Part shown: one piece after another, positions 40,727 through 49,599 of the stretch
How positions within the stretch are numbered: position 1 is the first letter of the stretch
Layout: every line of letters begins with the position of its first letter
Translations under genes and position numbers: made by a program
Assembly: GCF_042679085.1 (NCBI RefSeq)
Contig: NZ_JBHTLQ010000003.1
Coordinates: 86,236-150,235, forward strand
From: Phenylobacterium conjunctum
Lineage (GTDB): Bacteria > Pseudomonadota > Alphaproteobacteria > Caulobacterales > Caulobacteraceae
DNA length: 64,000 bases
Reading direction: 5' to 3'
Notes under the pieces: model-generated
Told to the model about the DNA's origin: nothing
What the model saw: only the letters and a program-made list of their open reading frames with translations
The model's database searches: none

Positions 40727-41228
40727 CGTAGTAGCGGCTCTCGGTGTCGTGAGTGGGCAGCTGGATCATGCCGGAGAATTTCAGGCCGAGCTTTTCCAGC
40801 ACCCGCCCCGAGGCGTCATTGTCCGGCGTGGTGATCGCCACGATGGTGGTCAGGCCCACCACCTCACGCCCATAGGCCATGACGGCGGCGCCCGCCTCCG
40901 TCGCATAGCCACGGCCCGCGACGGACTCCAGGAAGGCGTAGCCGATGTCCACATGCTCCAGCACATCGCGCCGGATCAGGCCGCTCAGGCCGACAGGCTC
41001 GCCCGTCGCCTTGTCCTCCACCGCCCACAGGCCAAAGCCGTTCTGGGCGTAGCTCGACCCCGGCCCCTCGAGAATGTAACGGGCCGCCCCGTCGAGATCG
41101 CGCACGCCGCGGTCGCCGATGTTGCGCAGGAAGCCGTCCTCGTTCAGCAGCTTGAGCACAAAGGCCTCGTCCCGCCCGACCTCCAGCTCCCGCAACCGCA
41201 GCCGCTCCGTCTCCAGGCTGAACCTCAT
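40716..41228 (-). CDS. GNAT acetyltransferase, RimJ/RimL type
   Basis: A 170-residue acetyltransferase. 'TERLRLRELEVGRDEAFVLKLLNEDGFLRNIGDRGVRD' is the RimL/RimJ-type N-terminus, 'VGLSGLIRRDVLEHVDIGYAFLESVAGRGYATEAGAAVMAYG' contains the CoA-binding RGxGxA-like loop (GRGYATEA), and 'DNDASGRVLEKLGLKFSGM' is the conserved N..S..LEKLGF motif. Targets of this subfamily include ribosomal protein N-termini and small amines; unknown here. It overlaps the upstream oxidoreductase stop by four bases. Confidence 0.88.
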   Translation of the reverse strand: MRFSLETERLRLRELEVGRDEAFVLKLLNEDGFLRNIGDRGVRDLDGAARYILEGPGSSYAQNGFGLWAVEDKATGEPVGLSGLIRRDVLEHVDIGYAFLESVAGRGYATEAGAAVMAYGREVVGLTTIVAITTPDNDASGRVLEKLGLKFSGMIQLPTHDTESRYYVSG

Positions 41229-42094
41229 GCCTTAGGCTCCGGCGGCTCGAGCCGGGTGACCAGGCTGGAGGTGTCCCAGCGGCGGCCGCCCAGTTGCTGC
41301 ACATCGCCGTAGAAGGCGTCGATGATGGCGGTCACGTCCAGCTGCGCCCCATTGGCCTGGGCCTCGTCCAGCACCAGACCCAGGTCCTTGCGCATCCAGT
41401 CGACCGCGAAGCCGAAGTCGAACTTGCCCTCGGCCATGGTCTTCCAGCGATTGTCCATCTGCCAGGACTGGGCCGCGCCCTTGGAGATCGCTTCAAACAC
41501 CTCCGTCGTATCCAGACCGGCGCGCTTGGCGAAGTGCATGCCCTCGGCCAGGCCCTGAACCAGGCCGGCGATGCAGATCTGGTTGACCATCTTGGTGAGC
41601 TGGCCGGACCCGGCCTCCCCCATCCAGCGCACGGCCTTGGCGAAGGCCATGATCACCGGCTCGGCCCGGTCATAGGCCGCCCGGTCGCCGCCGCACATCA
41701 CCGTCAACTGGCCGTTCTCGGCCCCGGCCTGGCCGCCGGACACCGGCGCGTCGACGAATGCCCGGCCCACAGCGCGGGCGGCCTGAGCCATCTCGCGGGC
41801 GACCTTGGCCGAGGTGGTGGTGTGGTCGACGATGACGCCGCCCTCAGCTATCGCCGGCAGGGCCTGCGCCACGACGCCGCGGACATCGTCGTCATTGCCG
41901 ACGCACAGGAAGACGAACTCTGCTCCGGCGGCGACCTCGGCCACGGTGGCGGCCGCGCGACCCTTGTGAGTCTCGACCCAGCGGGCGGCCTTTTCAGGAC
42001 TGCGGTTGAAGACCGCCACCTCGTGGCCGGCGCGGGCCAGGTGCCCGGCCATGGGAAACCCCATCACGCCCAGACCGATGAAAGCGACCTTCAT
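41225..42094 (-). CDS. NAD(P)-dependent beta-hydroxyacid dehydrogenase
   Basis: A 289-residue member of the HIBADH/GarR family. 'KVAFIGLGVMGFPMAGHLARAGHEVAVFNRS' binds NAD(P), 'FVDAPVSGGQAGAENGQLTVMCGG' is the substrate loop, and 'GSGQLTKMVNQICIAGLVQGLAEGM' contains the catalytic Lys (GxxxKMxNQ). This NQ variant places it with tartronate-semialdehyde/succinic-semialdehyde reductase-like enzymes rather than true HIBADH. The ATG at 42094 with GGAG ahead is preferred over 42106. It is a distant paralogue of mmsB at 34478. Confidence 0.9.
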   Translation of the reverse strand: MKVAFIGLGVMGFPMAGHLARAGHEVAVFNRSPEKAARWVETHKGRAAATVAEVAAGAEFVFLCVGNDDDVRGVVAQALPAIAEGGVIVDHTTTSAKVAREMAQAARAVGRAFVDAPVSGGQAGAENGQLTVMCGGDRAAYDRAEPVIMAFAKAVRWMGEAGSGQLTKMVNQICIAGLVQGLAEGMHFAKRAGLDTTEVFEAISKGAAQSWQMDNRWKTMAEGKFDFGFAVDWMRKDLGLVLDEAQANGAQLDVTAIIDAFYGDVQQLGGRRWDTSSLVTRLEPPEPKA

Positions 42095-42110
42095 GCCCTG
42101 CTCCATAAGC

Positions 42111-42125
42111 TAAACCGCATCTTAA
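42111..42125. promoter_or_regulatory. Possible CtrA-type box upstream of motB
   Basis: TAAA-CCGCATC-TTAA fits the CtrA consensus TTAA-N7-TTAA with one mismatch, 46 bases upstream of the motB start codon. Flagellar genes of Caulobacterales are often CtrA-controlled, but no supporting -10 element is evident. Confidence 0.25.
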
Positions 42126-42171
42126 CGACCGACGCCCACCTTGGCGCCAATCTGGGGTTCTGGGGTGAGTC

Positions 42172-43077
42172 ATGGCGGTCGGCGAAGCGCCCGTTCTGAT
42201 CAAAAAGGTCAAGAAAGTCTCGGGCCACGGGCACCACGGCGGGGCGTGGAAGGTGGCCTATGCGGACTTCGTGACCGCGATGATGGCCTTCTTCCTCCTC
42301 CTGTGGCTGCTGTCCACCTCCAGTCCCGAACAGAAGCAGGGGATCGCCAACTATTTCGCCCCGGCCAGCGTGTCTGAAACCACGTCCGGCTCTGGCGGCA
42401 TTCTGGGCGGCACGGCGCTGGGCGAGGACGGCGCGGCCCATGCCGGCTCGGCCTCGGTGATCCAGGAACTGGCCCCCGAATCCCGGAACCCCGACGACGG
42501 CCGCTCGAAGGACGCCGCCAAGTCCGCCACCGACGCCGAGCCGTCGGACCAGTCCATGCGCGAAGCCATGGAAAAGCGCGAGGACGCCGCCTTCGCCTCC
42601 GCCGCCCAGTCCCTGCGCCAGGCGCTGCAGGACATGCCGGAGCTGGCGGAGCTGTCGAAGAACATCATCGTTGACCAGACCCCGGAAGGCCTGCGCATCC
42701 AGCTGGTCGACCAGGAAGGTCGCGCCCTGTTCAACCAAGGCGCCGTGCAACCCAATGACCGGGCCAAGGTGCTGCTGCGCGCGGTGGCCAAGATCATCAA
42801 CCAGCTGCCCAATCGGATCACCGTGTCCGGCCATACCTCGGCCAACCTCAACGGCGCCCAGGCGGACGGCGACTGGTCCATGTCGTCGGCCCGGGCGGAC
42901 AATTCCCGCAAGGTCCTGCAGGCGGCGGGCGTCGCGCCCGACCGGGTCTACCAGGTGTCCGGCAAGGCGAATTCGGAGCCGCTCTATCCAGATGATCCCA
43001 CCCTGCCCGGCAACCGCCGCATCGCCATCGTGCTGCTGCGCGAAGCGCCGGTGCTGCCGCCGAACCACGAGTTCTGA
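42172..43077 (+). CDS. motB: Flagellar motor stator protein MotB
   Basis: A 301-residue inner-membrane protein forming the ion channel of the flagellar stator with MotA and anchoring it to peptidoglycan. The single helix 'AYADFVTAMMAFFLLLWLLSTS' carries the proton-binding Asp32. A variable linker (about 55-165) follows, then the OmpA-like peptidoglycan domain with 'RITVSGHTSANLNG', 'MSSARADNSRKVLQAAG' and 'PLYPDDPTLPGNRRIAIVLL'. motA is not adjacent, as in Caulobacter crescentus. ATG start. Confidence 0.95.
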   Translation: MAVGEAPVLIKKVKKVSGHGHHGGAWKVAYADFVTAMMAFFLLLWLLSTSSPEQKQGIANYFAPASVSETTSGSGGILGGTALGEDGAAHAGSASVIQELAPESRNPDDGRSKDAAKSATDAEPSDQSMREAMEKREDAAFASAAQSLRQALQDMPELAELSKNIIVDQTPEGLRIQLVDQEGRALFNQGAVQPNDRAKVLLRAVAKIINQLPNRITVSGHTSANLNGAQADGDWSMSSARADNSRKVLQAAGVAPDRVYQVSGKANSEPLYPDDPTLPGNRRIAIVLLREAPVLPPNHEF

Positions 43078-43249
43078 ATCCGGCCGCCTTGCAGGTCGGC
43101 TCAAGCAAGCAATTCGACGTGATCGATAGGCTTGGAGGCGATTTGCCGCCCCGCAGAGCGCCCATTCACCGTTGCGCGCACTTGCGTCGTCGCCCCGCAT
43201 GCGCCCTAATCCCTTTCAGGCGCAGGGCTTTAAAGGCGATCGCAATTCC

Positions 43250-44014
43250 GTGACGCAGCATTTTCCGACGCGACAACTCAGGTTCTTCCTGACCGCGCCC
43301 TCGCCGTGCCCCTACCTGCCGGATCGCTTTGAGCGGAAGGTGTTCGCCCATCTGCCGCTGTCGGATGGCGCGACGGTCAATGACAGCCTGACGCTGGTGG
43401 GATTCCGCCGCTCACAGAACATCGCCTACCGCCCGGCCTGCGAAGCCTGCGCCGCCTGCGTCTCCGCCCGGATCCCGGCCGGCGACTATGTGTTCTCCCG
43501 CTCCGAGCGGAAGGTGCTGGCCCGCAACACCGACCTGGAACGCCATCTGGTCGAGGCCGAAGCGACCATGGAGCAGTTCGAGCTCCTGCGGCGCTATCTG
43601 CTGACCCGGCACGCCGACGGCGGCATGGCCGAGATGGCCTGGCCCGACTATGTGGCCATGGTCGAGGACACCGCGGTCCGCACCCACATCATCGAGTACC
43701 GGACGAAATCCACCGACGGCGGGCCCGGCGACCTTGTGGCCTGCGCCCTCGTGGACCTGATGGGTGACGGCCTGTCGCTCGTCTACAGCTTCTATGACCC
43801 CACCGCCGCCCGACGCAGCCTGGGCTCCTTCATCATCCTGGATCATCTGGTCCAGGCCAACCTGACCGGCATGCCCTACGTCTATCTGGGCTATTGGGTC
43901 CGGGGGTCGGAGAAGATGGACTACAAGGTCCGCTATTCGCCCATCGAACTGCTGCGCCCCGAAGGCTGGACCCTGATGTCGGCCCGGGACCTGAGGCCGA
44001 CCGGCCAGGACTGA
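43250..44014 (+). CDS. bpt: Aspartate/glutamate leucyltransferase (arginyl-tRNA--protein transferase family)
   Basis: A 254-residue enzyme transferring leucine from Leu-tRNA to N-terminal Asp/Glu, marking proteins for ClpAP (N-end rule). 'TQHFPTRQLRFFLTAPSPCPYLPDRFERKVFAHL' is the Bpt N-terminus, 'FRRSQNIAYRPACEACAACVSARIP' the Cys cluster, and 'SFIILDHLVQANLTGMPYVYLGYWVRGSEKMDYKVRYSPIELL' the catalytic fold. The GTG at 43250 gives the canonical N-terminus; the frame is open 26 codons further upstream. Confidence 0.95.
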   Translation: MTQHFPTRQLRFFLTAPSPCPYLPDRFERKVFAHLPLSDGATVNDSLTLVGFRRSQNIAYRPACEACAACVSARIPAGDYVFSRSERKVLARNTDLERHLVEAEATMEQFELLRRYLLTRHADGGMAEMAWPDYVAMVEDTAVRTHIIEYRTKSTDGGPGDLVACALVDLMGDGLSLVYSFYDPTAARRSLGSFIILDHLVQANLTGMPYVYLGYWVRGSEKMDYKVRYSPIELLRPEGWTLMSARDLRPTGQD

Positions 44015-44130
44015 GCGCCTTCTCAACAGCTGGACGCCGCTCATCCCCAGGCTGAGCGCCCCGCCGCCGTCGACCCTGAACGCCTGGCTTGGTAAACCGC
44101 GCCCGTGAGCAGCGCCGCCGGATTTTTGTC

Positions 44131-44805
44131 ATGTCGCGTCAACTGAGGCTGGACCTCAACCGGCCCGCGTCCCATGCCCGCCAGGATTTCGTGGTCGGCC
44201 CCTCCAACGCCCAAGCCGTCGCCGCTCTGGACGCCTGGCCCGCATGGCACGGCGGCTGCCTGGCCCTGGTCGGCCCCAAGGGCTGCGGCAAGAGCCACCT
44301 GGCGCAGGATTGGGCCGCCTCCGCCAACGCCATTCTCCTGCACGCCCAAGCGCCGGAGCTTGACCAGGCCCACGGCCGTCCCGTGCTGGTCGAGGACGTC
44401 GACCAGGGCTTCGATGATGAGGCGCTGTTCCACCTGATCAACATGGCCGGGCGCGAGGGCGGCGGCCTGCTGGTCACCGCCCAGACCCCGCCCGCCGCCT
44501 GGACCGCGCGCCTGCCGGATCTGCGCTCCCGCCTGAACGCCCTTCCCGTGGCCCTGATCGAGGCCCCCGATGACGAGGTGCTGGAAGGTGTGCTGCGGAA
44601 GTTCTTCCGCGAGCGCAACATCCGGCCGCCCAACGAGGTGCTGCCCTATCTCCTGCGGCGGATGGAACGCTCGATTCCCGCCGCCCGGGACCTGGTGGAA
44701 AAGCTCGACGAGGCCGCCGACGCTGAGCAACGGCCCATTTCTCGCGCCCTGGCTCGCCGCTTCTTCGACGACGATACGGAAAATCTTGACCTTTTTGACG
44801 ACTGA
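44131..44805 (+). CDS. hdaA: DnaA inactivator HdaA
   Basis: A 224-residue AAA+ protein related to DnaA. With the sliding clamp it promotes hydrolysis of DnaA-bound ATP to prevent re-initiation. The N-terminal QLRLDL (residues 4-9) is the clamp-binding motif; 'LALVGPKGCGKSHLAQDW' is Walker A, 'VLVEDVDQG' Walker B-like, and 'LPDLRSRLNALPVALIEAPDDE' carries the sensor/arginine region. Unlike DnaA it has no C-terminal DNA-binding domain. The ATG at 44131 is set by the clamp motif. Two DnaA-box-like sites lie 5 kb downstream. Confidence 0.94.
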   Translation: MSRQLRLDLNRPASHARQDFVVGPSNAQAVAALDAWPAWHGGCLALVGPKGCGKSHLAQDWAASANAILLHAQAPELDQAHGRPVLVEDVDQGFDDEALFHLINMAGREGGGLLVTAQTPPAAWTARLPDLRSRLNALPVALIEAPDDEVLEGVLRKFFRERNIRPPNEVLPYLLRRMERSIPAARDLVEKLDEAADAEQRPISRALARRFFDDDTENLDLFDD

Positions 44806-44822
44806 CTTGTTGCTGTCACGTG

Positions 44823-44848
44823 CCGGGTCCAAGACCAGCAGGACCCGG
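44823..44848. other. Hairpin between hdaA and ppk
   Basis: CCGGGTCC and GGACCCGG form a perfect 8-bp stem around a 10-base loop, 18 bases after the hdaA stop and 25 before the ppk start. No T-run follows, so it may be a weak terminator or a leader structure of ppk mRNA. Confidence 0.4.
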
Positions 44849-44873
44849 AACTCAGTAGCGAAGAAGAGCCTCC

Positions 44874-47075
44874 ATGACCCTCGCCGCGCCCGTCGCAACG
44901 GAAGCCGCCGTCGCCACCGATCTGGTGCTCGACCCGGAACTGGCCAAGTCGCCGAAGCGGTTCTTCAATCGCGAACTCTCGTGGCTGGCCTTCAACGAGC
45001 GCGTCCTGGACGAAAGCAAGAACCCGCGGCATCCGCTGCTGGAGCGCCTGCGCTTCCTGTCGATCTGCGCGAACAATCTCGATGAGTTCTACATGGTGCG
45101 CGTCGCCGGCCTGAAGGCTCAGGTCCGCGAAGGCGTCCGGGTGGTGAGCCAGGAAGGCCTGACCGCCGCCCAGCAGTTGGACCAGGTGAACGCCGAGGCC
45201 GCCAACCTCATGGCCGACCAGCAGACCCGCTGGCGCGACCTGGCGACCGAATTGGCCGAGGAAGGCCTGCGCGTCGCCACCGGCGATCAGGTGACCCCGA
45301 CGGAGCGCCTGGCGCTGGAAGAGACCTTCCTGTCGCGGGTGTTTCCGGTGCTGACGCCCCTGGCCATCGACCCGGCCCACCCGTTTCCTTTCATTCCGAA
45401 CCTCGCCTTCTCGCTGGTCCTGAAGATCCGCCGGCAGTCCGATGGACGGGTGCTCTACGCCCTGGTGCCAATTCCGGCCCAGGTGGCCCGCTTCTGGGAG
45501 GTCCCGACGGCGGGACGTCGGCGCAAGTCCGAGCGGCGCTTCCTGCCCCTGGAGAGCCTGGTCGCCCTGTTCCTCGACCGCCTGTTCCCGGGCTGCGAGA
45601 TCGAGGGCCAGGGCGTGTTCCGCCTGATCCGCGATTCCGACGTTGAAATGGAGGAAGAGGCCGAAGACCTGGTCCGCGAGTTCGAGATGCGGCTGAAGCA
45701 ACGCCGCCTGGGCTCGGTCGTCCGCGTCGAGATCGAGGCGGCCATGCCGGTCGAGTTGCGCGACTTCATCTGCGAGAATCTTCACGCCCAGGACGAGGAC
45801 GTGATCATGATCGACGGCCTGCTAGGCCTCGACGAGCTCGCCCAGCTGATTCCGTCGGACCGTCCGGACCTGAAGTTCAAAGCCTTTGAGCCGCGTTTCC
45901 CCGAACGGATCCGCGACCATGCCGGCGACTGCTTCGCCGCCATCCGCGAGAAGGACATCCTGGTCCACCATCCCTTCGAGAGCTTCGACGTGGTGGTGCA
46001 GTTCCTGCGTCAGGCCGCGCGCGATCCGAACGTCCTGGCGATCAAGCAGACCCTCTATCGGACCTCGTCCAACAGCCCGATCGTGGCCGCCCTGATCGAG
46101 GCGGCGGAGAACGGCAAGAACGTCACCGCCCTGGTGGAGATCAAGGCCCGCTTCGACGAGGAGGCCAACCTGAAGTGGGCGCGCGACCTGGAACGCGCCG
46201 GCGTGCACGTGGTCTTCGGCTTCGTGGAGTACAAGACCCACGCCAAGCTCTCGATGGTGGTCCGCAAGGAGGGCGACGCGCTTCGCACCTACTGCCACTT
46301 CGGGACCGGCAACTATCACCCGGTGACGGCGCGCATCTACACCGACCTGTCCCTGTTCACCGCCGATCCGGCGCTGAGCCGGGATTCTGCACGGCTTTTC
46401 AACTACATCACGGGCTATGCGAAGCCGGACAAGCTGGAGAAGCTGTCCTTCTCGCCGGTGACCATGAAGCATGACCTGCTGGAGTTGATCCGTCGCGAGG
46501 CCGACAACGCCAAGGCCGGCAAGCCAGCCGCCATCTGGGCCAAGCTGAACGCCCTGGTGGACCCTGTCATCATCGACGCCCTCTACGCCGCCAGCCAGGC
46601 GGGGGTGTCCATCGACCTGGTGATCCGCGGCATCTGCTGCCTGCGCCCCGGCGTGCCCGGCCTGTCTGAGAACATCCGGGTCAAGTCCATCGTCGGCCGG
46701 TTCCTGGAGCACGCGCGGATCGTGGCCTTCTCCAACGGCGCGCCCATGCCCTCGTCCGAGGCCCGCGTGTTCATCTCCTCGGCCGACTGGATGCCCCGCA
46801 ACCTGGATCGCCGGGTGGAGGCCCTGACGCCTGTGGAAAATCCCACGGTGCACCAACAGGTCTTGCAACAGATCATGGTCGCGAACCTGAAGGATGAGGC
46901 GCAAAGCTGGACGCTGGACGCCGACGGCCGCTATACCCGGGACCCGTCATGGGAGCACCCGGGCGCATTCTCCGCGCACGAGTACTTCATGACCAATCCC
47001 AGCCTTTCCGGACGGGGACAGAAGGTGAAGGACATGCCGCGCGCGATTGATCATGTGGCTTCGCGCGGACAGTAA
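44874..47075 (+). CDS. ppk: Polyphosphate kinase 1
   Basis: A 733-residue enzyme polymerising ATP gamma-phosphate into polyphosphate. N-terminal 'RFFNRELSWLAFNERVLDES' is the PPK1 opening. The catalytic PLD-like half has 'LIEAAENGKNVTALVEIKARFDEEANLKWARDLERAGVHVVFGFVEYKTHAKLSMVVRKEG', 'YCHFGTGNYHPVTARIYTDLS' (phosphorylated-His region) and 'VIRGICCLRPGVPGLSENIRVKSIVGRFLEH'. The start ATG has AAGAAGAG upstream. The ppx gene overlaps its 3' end by 23 bases, the classical ppk-ppx operon. Confidence 0.98.
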   Translation: MTLAAPVATEAAVATDLVLDPELAKSPKRFFNRELSWLAFNERVLDESKNPRHPLLERLRFLSICANNLDEFYMVRVAGLKAQVREGVRVVSQEGLTAAQQLDQVNAEAANLMADQQTRWRDLATELAEEGLRVATGDQVTPTERLALEETFLSRVFPVLTPLAIDPAHPFPFIPNLAFSLVLKIRRQSDGRVLYALVPIPAQVARFWEVPTAGRRRKSERRFLPLESLVALFLDRLFPGCEIEGQGVFRLIRDSDVEMEEEAEDLVREFEMRLKQRRLGSVVRVEIEAAMPVELRDFICENLHAQDEDVIMIDGLLGLDELAQLIPSDRPDLKFKAFEPRFPERIRDHAGDCFAAIREKDILVHHPFESFDVVVQFLRQAARDPNVLAIKQTLYRTSSNSPIVAALIEAAENGKNVTALVEIKARFDEEANLKWARDLERAGVHVVFGFVEYKTHAKLSMVVRKEGDALRTYCHFGTGNYHPVTARIYTDLSLFTADPALSRDSARLFNYITGYAKPDKLEKLSFSPVTMKHDLLELIRREADNAKAGKPAAIWAKLNALVDPVIIDALYAASQAGVSIDLVIRGICCLRPGVPGLSENIRVKSIVGRFLEHARIVAFSNGAPMPSSEARVFISSADWMPRNLDRRVEALTPVENPTVHQQVLQQIMVANLKDEAQSWTLDADGRYTRDPSWEHPGAFSAHEYFMTNPSLSGRGQKVKDMPRAIDHVASRGQ

Positions 47076-48540
47076 CCCGGGCCGGCAGGCCGCCGTCATC
47101 GACATCGGGTCGAACTCCGTCCGCCTTGTCATCTATCGCCTGGAAGGCCGGGCGATCTGGACCGTCTTCAACGAGAAGGCGCTGGCGGGCCTTGGCCGGG
47201 ACCTGACCAAGACCGGACGGCTGTCCCTGGACGGCGGCGAGACCGCCCTGGCCGCCATCCGTCGCTTCCGCGCCGTGCTCGACGGCTGGCCGCCCGAGGA
47301 CCTCTATGTGGTCGCCACCGCCGCCGTGCGCGAGGCCGCGGACGGCCCGGCCTTCGTCCAGCGGATTCACGACGAAACCGGCCTCAAGGTGCGGGTGCTC
47401 TCCGGCGAGGAGGAGGCGCACTACGCGGCGCTGGGCGTCCTGGCGGGTCAGCCGGACGCAACGGGGGTCGTCGGCGACCTGGGCGGCTCCAGCCTCGAGC
47501 TGATTCGGCTCCCCGACGCCCAGGACGGGGCCACTCTGCCGCTGGGCCCCTTCGCCCTGGGCGCGCCGGCGCCGCTGGACATGGATCGCACGCGCAAGGC
47601 CATCGATCAGGTGCTCAGGCCGGTGGCGGCGCGGTTCGCCAGCCGCGAGTTCCATGCGGTCGGCGGCGGCTGGCGCAATCTCGGCCTGCTGCATATGCGC
47701 ATGGCCGACTATCCCCTGCACGTCGCTCACCAGTACGAGATCAGCCGAGCCGAAGCCATTGACCTGGCCCGCTTCGTCGCGCGCCAGTCGCGCACCTCGC
47801 TGGAACGCATCGAGGGGCTGTCGAAGAAGCGCTACGACACCCTGCCCTATTCCGCCGTCGTGCTGGAGACGCTGATCGAGCGCCTCGGCGTCGAGAGGAT
47901 TGTCATCTCGGCGTTTGGGGTTCGCGAAGGCCTGTTGCTCGAGGGCATGGGCGCCGAAGATCGGGCGAAGGATCCCCTGATCGAGGGCTGCGAATCCCTG
48001 GCCGGCGTCCGCGGGTTCGGCAGCGAACTGGGGCACGCGGTCGAGGCCTGGCTGACCCCGGTGTTCGCCGGTCTCGACCCGGTGTTCGGCCATCGGGATC
48101 CGACCCTGGTGGCCGCCGCCTGCCGATTGGCCGAGCTCGGCGCGCGTCTCCACCCGGACCACAGGGCCGATCTCGCCTTCGATCAGGTCTTGAGGGCGCC
48201 CATCGCCGGCATGACCCATGCCGAGCGGGCCTTCCTGGCCTCCGTGGCCTTCGCCCGACACTCATCGGCGCCCAACCCGCCGGACACCACCACGGTCGGC
48301 CGCGTGCTGACGGTCGAGCGGCGCCAGCGGGCGCGGGCGTTGGGCGCGGCGATCCGTCTCGGCTGCGACCTGGCGGGACGCAATCCGAAGCTGTTGCCCC
48401 GCGCCAGCCTCACCAACGAAGACGGCCGCCTGAGGCTGTCCGCCGAACCCGGCTGGCGGGACATGCTGCTGGGCGAACAGACGCCCAAGCGCGCCAACAC
48501 CCTGGCCCAGGCCCTGAAACTCAAACTCCAGCTCGGCTGA
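47053..48540 (+). CDS. ppx: Exopolyphosphatase, Ppx/GppA family
   Basis: A 495-residue ASKHA-fold phosphatase degrading polyphosphate (or pppGpp). Phosphate-1 loop 'AAVIDIGSNSVRLVIYRLEG', 'VVATAAVREAADGPAFVQRI', 'LSGEEEAHYAALGVL' and phosphate-2 loop 'GVVGDLGGSSLELIRLP' are present, then 'ISAFGVREGLLLE'. The C-terminal 190 residues form the HD-like helical domain. The ATG at 47053 is preferred over TTG 47047; both lie inside the ppk 3' end, indicating translational coupling. Confidence 0.95.
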   Translation: MWLRADSNPGRQAAVIDIGSNSVRLVIYRLEGRAIWTVFNEKALAGLGRDLTKTGRLSLDGGETALAAIRRFRAVLDGWPPEDLYVVATAAVREAADGPAFVQRIHDETGLKVRVLSGEEEAHYAALGVLAGQPDATGVVGDLGGSSLELIRLPDAQDGATLPLGPFALGAPAPLDMDRTRKAIDQVLRPVAARFASREFHAVGGGWRNLGLLHMRMADYPLHVAHQYEISRAEAIDLARFVARQSRTSLERIEGLSKKRYDTLPYSAVVLETLIERLGVERIVISAFGVREGLLLEGMGAEDRAKDPLIEGCESLAGVRGFGSELGHAVEAWLTPVFAGLDPVFGHRDPTLVAAACRLAELGARLHPDHRADLAFDQVLRAPIAGMTHAERAFLASVAFARHSSAPNPPDTTTVGRVLTVERRQRARALGAAIRLGCDLAGRNPKLLPRASLTNEDGRLRLSAEPGWRDMLLGEQTPKRANTLAQALKLKLQLG

Positions 48541-48548
48541 GGTTTCCC

Positions 48549-49535
48549 ATGCAGCTCCTGCTCTCCGCCGCCGCCCTGGATCGCGTGAAAGACAGGATCG
48601 CGCCCTTCGCGGGCGACCTGGACATCGTGACCGTCGACGGGCCGGACAGCTTCGCCCGCGACGGCGTGGCGATCCCGCCGGAAGAGGTCGATCCTGACCT
48701 GGCCTGGACCACCCTGGACGCCTATGCCGGCGGCCAGATGGGCGCCCTGATCGGCCGCATCCTCAAGGGGACGCGGATGCAGTGGCTGCAGACCTTCAAC
48801 GCCGGCCTGGACGCCCCGATCTTCAAGTCGATCATAGCCAAGGGCGTGCGGATCTCGAAGAGCAACGCCCAGGCCGTCGCCATCGCCGAGTACGTGGTCG
48901 GTCATGCGGTCAGCCTGATCCTGCCCATCGACGAACAGCGACAGGCCCAAGCCCAGAAGACCTGGAAGATGACGCCCTATCGAGAGGTCAGCCAGACCCG
49001 CTGGTGCCTGATCGGCTATGGCTCAATCGGTCGCGAAATCGCCAAGCGGGCCAAGGCCTTCGGCGCGCCCCTTGATGTGGTCCGGCGCGCCGCGGGGGCG
49101 GACGAGTACGCCGACAGCGTCTCGACCATGGACGCCTTGCCCACCCTCTTGCCCAAGGCCGATGTCGTGGTGCTGGCCTGCGCCTTGACCGACGAGACCC
49201 GCGGCATGGCCGACGCGGCCTTCTTCAGCGCCCTGAAGCCTGGCGCGATCCTGATCAATATCGGCCGCGGCGGGCTGGTGGACGAGGACGCCCTGCGGGT
49301 TGGGCTCGATACGGACCAGCCGGGTCGCGCCGTGCTGGACGTCTTTGCTGTCGAGCCGCTGCCGCAGGACAGCTGGATCTGGGAGCATCCCAAGGTCCGG
49401 GTCAGCGCCCACACCTCCAACTCTGGCCAGGGCACGGTGGGCCGGGGCGACGACCTGTTCGTCGCCAACCTTGAGCGCTTCCTGAAGGGCGAGCCGCTGC
49501 TGAATGAGGCCCACCCCAGCGAGGTGGGCCTGTAG
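48549..49535 (+). CDS. D-2-hydroxyacid dehydrogenase family protein
   Basis: A 328-residue NAD(P)-dependent dehydrogenase. 'LIGYGSIGREIAKRAKAFG' is the dinucleotide loop (GxGxxG), 'ADVVVLACALTDETRGMADAAFFSALKPGAILINIGRGGLVDEDAL' the typical C-terminal signature, and 'AVLDVFAVEPLPQDSWIWEHPKVRVSAHTS' contains the Glu-His catalytic pair. It lacks the N-terminal regulatory domains of SerA. Substrate unknown. It starts eight bases after ppx on the same strand and may belong to the ppk-ppx transcript. Confidence 0.9.
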   Translation: MQLLLSAAALDRVKDRIAPFAGDLDIVTVDGPDSFARDGVAIPPEEVDPDLAWTTLDAYAGGQMGALIGRILKGTRMQWLQTFNAGLDAPIFKSIIAKGVRISKSNAQAVAIAEYVVGHAVSLILPIDEQRQAQAQKTWKMTPYREVSQTRWCLIGYGSIGREIAKRAKAFGAPLDVVRRAAGADEYADSVSTMDALPTLLPKADVVVLACALTDETRGMADAAFFSALKPGAILINIGRGGLVDEDALRVGLDTDQPGRAVLDVFAVEPLPQDSWIWEHPKVRVSAHTSNSGQGTVGRGDDLFVANLERFLKGEPLLNEAHPSEVGL

Positions 49536-49541
49536 ACATCC

Positions 49542-49599
49542 TGTGGATAAGCGGGGGATCGAGCCGGGACACCCGGTGGATCTCGCCTAGATATCCACA
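49542..49599. other. Two inverted DnaA-box-like sites flanking a small hairpin
   Basis: TGTGGATAA at 49542-49550 is an exact DnaA box (TTATCCACA) on the minus strand. ATATCCACA at 49591-49599 is a one-mismatch box in opposite orientation, inside the last codons of the YccF gene. Between them CCGGG-ACA-CCCGG forms a small stem. No AT-rich unwinding region is present, so this is not a replication origin. Confidence 0.45.

Noticed and set aside
49542..49599. Replication origin
   Set aside because: Only two DnaA boxes, no AT-rich unwinding element and no dnaA/hemE/parAB neighbours.
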